From CAZDAM01 sp964503595 (GTDB taxonomy: Bacteria; Muiribacteriota; UBA6191), in assembly GCA_964503595.1 (NCBI GenBank), contig CAZDAM010000122.1:1-8488 (forward strand): a DNA stretch of 8,488 bases, given 5' to 3'. Positions 5,942-8,488 of the stretch are shown here, piece after piece (within the stretch, counting starts at the first letter, position 1; the number at the start of each line of letters is the position of its first letter). The position numbers and the translations under genes are program-made. Under the pieces are notes generated by a model, which was not told the origin of the DNA, made no database searches, and worked only from the letters and a program-made list of their open reading frames with translations.

Positions 5942-6865
5942 ATGCTGAAGAACGCTTTGCGCCTTGCCGTAAGTGGACTGATCCTTGGTGCCGGCCTTGA
6001 AGTGGCCGCTCGTGACAGCCAGAATCAGATTTTTGAAAATTTGTACGATCATTCCCGCATTATTGGTGGGGAAAACGCTTCCAAGGGTGCTTACCCTTTC
6101 CTGGTAGGCCTGATTCAGCAGGGAGCACCTGCCGATCGTGGTCATTTCTGCGGAGGAAGCCTGATTCATGAGCAATGGGTTCTGACCGCTGCTCACTGCG
6201 TAGTTGGTGTTCCCTGGGGCGATAAAATTGATCTTCTTGTTGGCGCCCATGATCTGAAAGAGACTTCTGGAACCCAGCGCATTGCAGCTGCCAAGATCAT
6301 TCCTCATAAGGGCTACAATCCAGATGCAGGCATGGATAGCGATATCGCTCTGATCAAACTGGCTGAGCCGGTTCGCAATGTCAGAACTGTCGCTCTGGCT
6401 GATACCGGAAGTGAAGATCCCGAGGATGCCCGCGTAATTGGCTGGGGAAATATTCGCGGCAACAAGATCGGTGAGGACAACGGCTTTGAGCGCCCTGATG
6501 TGCTTCAGCAGGTGGATCTTCCTCTGGTCAACAACTCCATGTGTAATGACGCTCTGGTCCAGAAGCTGATCGAAGCCAACGGTCCCGGAAGCGCTTCCCA
6601 GCTCGAAGGTCTTCAGCTGATCAGTGAAAACATGGTCTGTGCTGGTCTGAAAGAAGGCGGCAAGGATTCCTGCCAAGGAGATTCCGGTGGTCCTTTCTTC
6701 GCTTCTGAAGGCGGACGTTACACTCAGGTTGGAGTGGTGAGTTTCGGACTTGGCTGTGCAGATGCCAATTCCTACGGGGTCTATACCCGTGTCCAGAATT
6801 ATAACAACTGGATTGATATCACCATCAGCCGTGATTTCAGCGAGAATGTAGAACCGGCCAAATAA
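5942..6865 (+). CDS. Secreted trypsin-like serine protease (S1A)
   Basis: Chymotrypsin-fold protease of family S1A, 307 residues, made as a secreted zymogen. A signal peptide (about 1-23, ending VAA-RD) is followed by a short propeptide and the activation site R39-IIGG. The catalytic triad is complete: His85 (LTAAHC), Asp134 (DSDIALIKL) and Ser248 (GDSGGP). Asp242, six residues before the serine, is the S1-pocket Asp189 equivalent, predicting cleavage after Lys or Arg, which would also allow self-activation at Arg39. Cysteine pairs matching 42-58 (C70/C86) and 191-220 (C244/C272) are present. The usual Trp215 is Phe268. The ATG at 5942 has GGAG ten bases upstream, and a four-codon ORF starting at 5934 overlaps it. 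It is a single-gene unit, closed by a terminator. Such enzymes are uneven in bacteria and are more usual in predatory, marine or pathogenic groups. Confidence 0.93.
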   Translation: MLKNALRLAVSGLILGAGLEVAARDSQNQIFENLYDHSRIIGGENASKGAYPFLVGLIQQGAPADRGHFCGGSLIHEQWVLTAAHCVVGVPWGDKIDLLVGAHDLKETSGTQRIAAAKIIPHKGYNPDAGMDSDIALIKLAEPVRNVRTVALADTGSEDPEDARVIGWGNIRGNKIGEDNGFERPDVLQQVDLPLVNNSMCNDALVQKLIEANGPGSASQLEGLQLISENMVCAGLKEGGKDSCQGDSGGPFFASEGGRYTQVGVVSFGLGCADANSYGVYTRVQNYNNWIDITISRDFSENVEPAK

Positions 6866-6887
6866 GACCTGAATAGCGATAAAATTC

Positions 6888-6927
6888 AAAAAGAGGCCTG
6901 AGACAAATCTCCGGGTCTCTTTTTTTG
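6888..6927 (+). terminator. Rho-independent terminator after the protease gene
   Basis: Left arm AAAGAGGCCTGAGA (6890-6903) pairs with TCTCCGGGTCTCTTT (6908-6922) around a CAAA loop with small internal mismatches, and is followed by a run of T. It lies 25 bases after the protease stop codon, before the next gene on the same strand. Confidence 0.85.
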
Positions 6928-6977
6928 TTCCGGAAAGGGTCTTGAGACTTTGGGTCATTCGCGGCAGAATGGGAGGC

Positions 6978-7562
6978 ATGCACCATCTAAAACTACTGGT
7001 GGCCCTGTTGTTTCTTTCGCCACTGAATGCTGAGGCCAAGCCATTGTCCTACGACAGAGTGGATTACAAGCTTGTTGTGGAAGAGGAAAGGGTCCCGGTG
7101 ACAGGCAACCCTATAAAGTCAAAGCCGTTGCCTGAAGTGGTTTTTACCCTGCCCGATCCGAAGACTTCGCTTGCTTTGGCTGAAGAGGAAACAGAATGGA
7201 TCCTGAAGGCTGTTTATACGATTCATGCCGCTGGCTTCTTTTTTGAAAGCCGGGATCCAGATAAAGTCTTTCGTATTCAGAATCTTCTTCGCCAGCTGGG
7301 AGGAAATGTTGGTTCGGTGGATGGTATTGTGGGGCCGAATACCCAGAAGGGACTTTTGCAGGTAAAGACGCGGGTTTTACAGACTCTTTTAAAAGAGCTT
7401 GGGGAAGATCCCGGCCCGCTGGATGGGGTTTACGGTTCGAAAACGGCGAAGGCCCTGGCGAGTTATTGGGACAGGCAGGGTTTGGACATGGAAGAGACCT
7501 GGAGTTTTGATACCATCCGACTTTTATTGAACCGACTTGTTGACACCAGAAAATCTCTTTGA
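6978..7562 (+). CDS. Exported protein with two peptidoglycan-binding repeats
   Basis: Exported protein of 194 residues from the ATG at 6978, with a compact signal peptide (MHHLKLLVALLFLSPLNAEA). A variable linker follows, then two tandem repeats of the PG_binding_1 type: about 96-133 (IQNLLRQLGG...GSVDGIVGPNTQKGL) and about 134-168 (LQTLLKELGED.GPLDGVYGSKTAKAL). Each repeat has the family's LQxxL..LG..xGxxDGxxGxxTxxAL pattern. These repeats bind cell-wall peptidoglycan and usually serve as targeting domains; no catalytic domain is visible, and the C-terminal 25 residues show nothing known. The start is uncertain: a TTG at 6942 has a GGAAAGG site upstream and would add 12 residues to the signal peptide, while the GGGAGG one base before ATG 6978 is too close to act normally. 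A terminator separates it from the protease. Confidence 0.78.
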   Translation: MHHLKLLVALLFLSPLNAEAKPLSYDRVDYKLVVEEERVPVTGNPIKSKPLPEVVFTLPDPKTSLALAEEETEWILKAVYTIHAAGFFFESRDPDKVFRIQNLLRQLGGNVGSVDGIVGPNTQKGLLQVKTRVLQTLLKELGEDPGPLDGVYGSKTAKALASYWDRQGLDMEETWSFDTIRLLLNRLVDTRKSL

Positions 7563-7584
7563 TCTGCAAAAGTATGGCAGAAAA

Positions 7585-7613
7585 AGATCGGGTGCTTTTG
7601 CTCTGTCCGATCT
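7585..7613. repeat. Inverted repeat AGATCGG...CCGATCT
   Basis: Perfect 7-bp arms AGATCGG (7585-7591) and CCGATCT (7607-7613) flank a 15-base centre in the gap between two exported-protein genes. No T run follows, so it is not a terminator; it ends where the candidate -10 box TACAAT (7613-7618) begins, so an operator is possible. It could also be chance. Confidence 0.35.
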
Positions 7614-7624
7614 ACAATGCGGAT

Positions 7625-8101
7625 ATGAGAAAAACAATTGCTATATTCAGTCTTCTGATGAGCTCACCCACATGTTTTGGAGCGGAGACACTGCAAACCG
7701 TATTCCGGTGTCAGTCGGGAGGACCTCTCACCGAAACCTCGCTCCGTGTAGAGGTTCTTTTAAGCCCCGATTACTACGAAAATCGCCTGAGTCGCGGAAT
7801 CGTGCTTTTACAGCACTGGTCCCTGAATCCTGAGGGAAACCACGCCTTTGCTCCGGATATGATCTTCCTGAAGGATTATTATCTGGCGACGGTTGAAAAG
7901 ATCGAGGGTGGCCTCAGCCTTTCTGATCCCAGCGGGGCGGATATGAAGATCACTTCGGATGGCAAAACGGCAACTCTGAAATTTACCGGGAATCGCAATG
8001 TCCGCCGCAGTTTCACGGTGGAGACTCCGGCGACCCTGAATTGTCAGAAAACTTTGACGACAACTCAGTCCAGCGCCAATTTTCAGCAGATTCACGAATA
8101 A
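7625..8101 (+). CDS. Exported protein of unknown function
   Basis: I do not recognise this protein. From the ATG at 7625 it has 158 residues: a signal peptide (MRKTIAIFSLLMSSPTCFGA, cleavage likely near residue 20) and a mature part of about 138 residues that looks mainly beta-stranded, alternating hydrophobic and polar residues in segments such as DYYLATVEKIEGGLSLSD and TATLKFTGN. The mature part has just two cysteines (C29 and C140), near its two ends, which could form a disulfide closing a small beta barrel. C17 is not in a proper lipobox, so a lipoprotein is unlikely. Longer versions starting at the TTG 7559 or ATG 7574 would put the signal peptide inside the protein and are less likely. 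TACAAT ends six bases before the ATG and no good Shine-Dalgarno is seen. It follows the peptidoglycan-binding protein by 62 bases. Confidence 0.72.
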   Translation: MRKTIAIFSLLMSSPTCFGAETLQTVFRCQSGGPLTETSLRVEVLLSPDYYENRLSRGIVLLQHWSLNPEGNHAFAPDMIFLKDYYLATVEKIEGGLSLSDPSGADMKITSDGKTATLKFTGNRNVRRSFTVETPATLNCQKTLTTTQSSANFQQIHE

Positions 8102-8109
8102 GAACCAGG

Positions 8110-8147
8110 CCCGCAGCTTAGTAATTCACAACGGAGTTGCGGGTTTT
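8110..8147 (+). terminator. Possible terminator after the exported protein
   Basis: CCCGCA (8110-8115) pairs with TGCGGG (8138-8143) and TTTT follows directly. The 22-base loop is long for an intrinsic terminator. It lies nine bases after the preceding stop codon. Confidence 0.5.
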
Positions 8148-8161
8148 GTCCTGTAAAAGAT

Positions 8162-8290
8162 TCAGGCGGCGAAACAGTTTTTCCAGGCCTGTACGCGCGG
8201 CATCGGATCCTCTGCAGCGGCGTCATTAATCGCCTGAATCTGAGCAAAACTCAGGTTACCCGATTTCCATTTTGATTCACCTTCCTGCAT
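8162..8290 (-). CDS. Doubtful small ORF, 42 aa
   Basis: A 42-codon ORF from ATG 8290 to TGA 8162 (begins MQEGESKWKSGNLSFAQIQ, ends WKNCFAA). The product is soluble, probably helical, and matches nothing I know. An in-frame stop lies a few codons upstream, so it is not the tail of a longer gene inside the window. There is no Shine-Dalgarno site in front of the ATG. It occupies an otherwise gene-free stretch of 307 bases (8102-8408), which is the main reason to list it. Confidence 0.25.
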   Translation of the reverse strand: MQEGESKWKSGNLSFAQIQAINDAAAEDPMPRVQAWKNCFAA

Positions 8291-8334
8291 GGCCCAAGAG
8301 AGATATAGTCAAAAGTTGTGTCTGGGGATTCAAG

Positions 8335-8408
8335 AAGCGTAGCCTTTCGGAAGTAAAAAACAAAAAAGAGTTGGACCCTCCAACTCCAAACCGAAAAGGA
8401 CTACGCTT
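8335..8408. repeat. Nested inverted repeat overlapping a ribosome-binding site
   Basis: The outer arms AAGCGTAG (8335-8342) and CTACGCTT (8401-8408) are perfect and continue inward as CCTTTCGG (8343-8350) against CCGAAAAGGA (8391-8400) with two unpaired bases. Inside them is a second perfect hairpin, GAGTTGGA-CCC-TCCAACTC (8368-8386). The AAGGA ribosome-binding site of the next ORF (8396-8400) is part of the outer right arm and its ATG follows directly, so a transcript entering from upstream would hide the site. This can be the end of a mobile element or a regulatory leader. Confidence 0.7.
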
Positions 8409-8488
8409 ATGGGCGATTCTATCACGGAGATGTTCCCGTGGATGAGTGAAATGGAAAGACGTTTGCGAGAAGGTGTTCAGAGTTACTT
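8409..8488 (+). CDS. Start of an unidentified gene, 3' truncated by the window
   Basis: An ORF opens at ATG 8409 and runs off the window end after 26 codons (begins MGDSITEMFPWMSEMERR). AAAAGGA stands eight bases upstream, a good ribosome-binding site. The visible part is acidic-amphipathic and probably helical and is too short to identify. Its position immediately against an inverted repeat that covers its ribosome-binding site is reminiscent of transposase genes in several IS families, but no transposase motif can be seen in so short a piece. Confidence 0.55.
   Translation, partial: MGDSITEMFPWMSEMERRLREGVQSY

Noticed and set aside
5828..7039. Long minus-strand ORF of 403 codons
   Set aside because: It is antisense to the protease with clear S1A motifs on the plus strand, and its sequence shows no family features or start signals.
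8409..8488. Naming the last ORF a transposase
   Set aside because: Only 26 codons are visible and none forms a known transposase motif; the inverted repeat alone is not enough.

Overview
The window (8,488 bases) looks like chromosomal DNA of a Gram-negative bacterium, probably a pseudomonadote. The lactate dehydrogenase and the zinc-type Fur regulator both resemble their E. coli counterparts closely, several products carry Sec signal peptides, and Shine-Dalgarno sites of the GGAG type are common. The exact lineage cannot be read from the sequence. Genes are densely packed and there are no rRNA, tRNA, CRISPR or complete mobile-element features.

Layout. (1) Bases 2-1321 hold the 3' part of a multicopper oxidase with all four copper-binding motifs; its 5' end lies outside the window. 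(2) Directly behind it, 1371-1946 is the 3' end of a recQ helicase gene (zinc-binding and winged-helix domains) whose helicase domains are absent, so the 1322-1370 region is a rearrangement breakpoint, or else an assembly join. (3) 4204-1930 on the minus strand is a tightly overlapping set: ldhA, a GtrA-family membrane protein and a secreted PHB-depolymerase-like esterase. (4) 4297-4773 is a Zur-type zinc-responsive repressor, divergent from ldhA. (5) 5792-4777 on the minus strand is a two-gene unit: an SPFH/band-7 membrane protein and, overlapping its stop by one base, a 54-residue Arc-like ribbon-helix-helix protein. (6) 5942-6865 is a secreted trypsin-like serine protease with its own terminator. 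(7) 6978-7562 and 7625-8101 encode two exported proteins, one with two peptidoglycan-binding repeats and one unrecognised. (8) 8102-8488 contains a probable terminator, a doubtful 42-residue ORF, and a conspicuous nested inverted repeat that pairs with the ribosome-binding site of an ORF running off the end.

Functional picture. Much of the window concerns the cell envelope: secreted hydrolases, a peptidoglycan-binding protein, GtrA and SPFH membrane proteins, and a probably periplasmic copper oxidase. ldhA is the only clear central-metabolism gene and zur the only recognised metal regulator. I did not find a convincing new defence or mobile system. The observations most worth following are the SPFH plus Arc-like pair with a 14-bp palindrome over its likely promoter, the recQ breakpoint, and the RBS-sequestering structure at 8335-8408.
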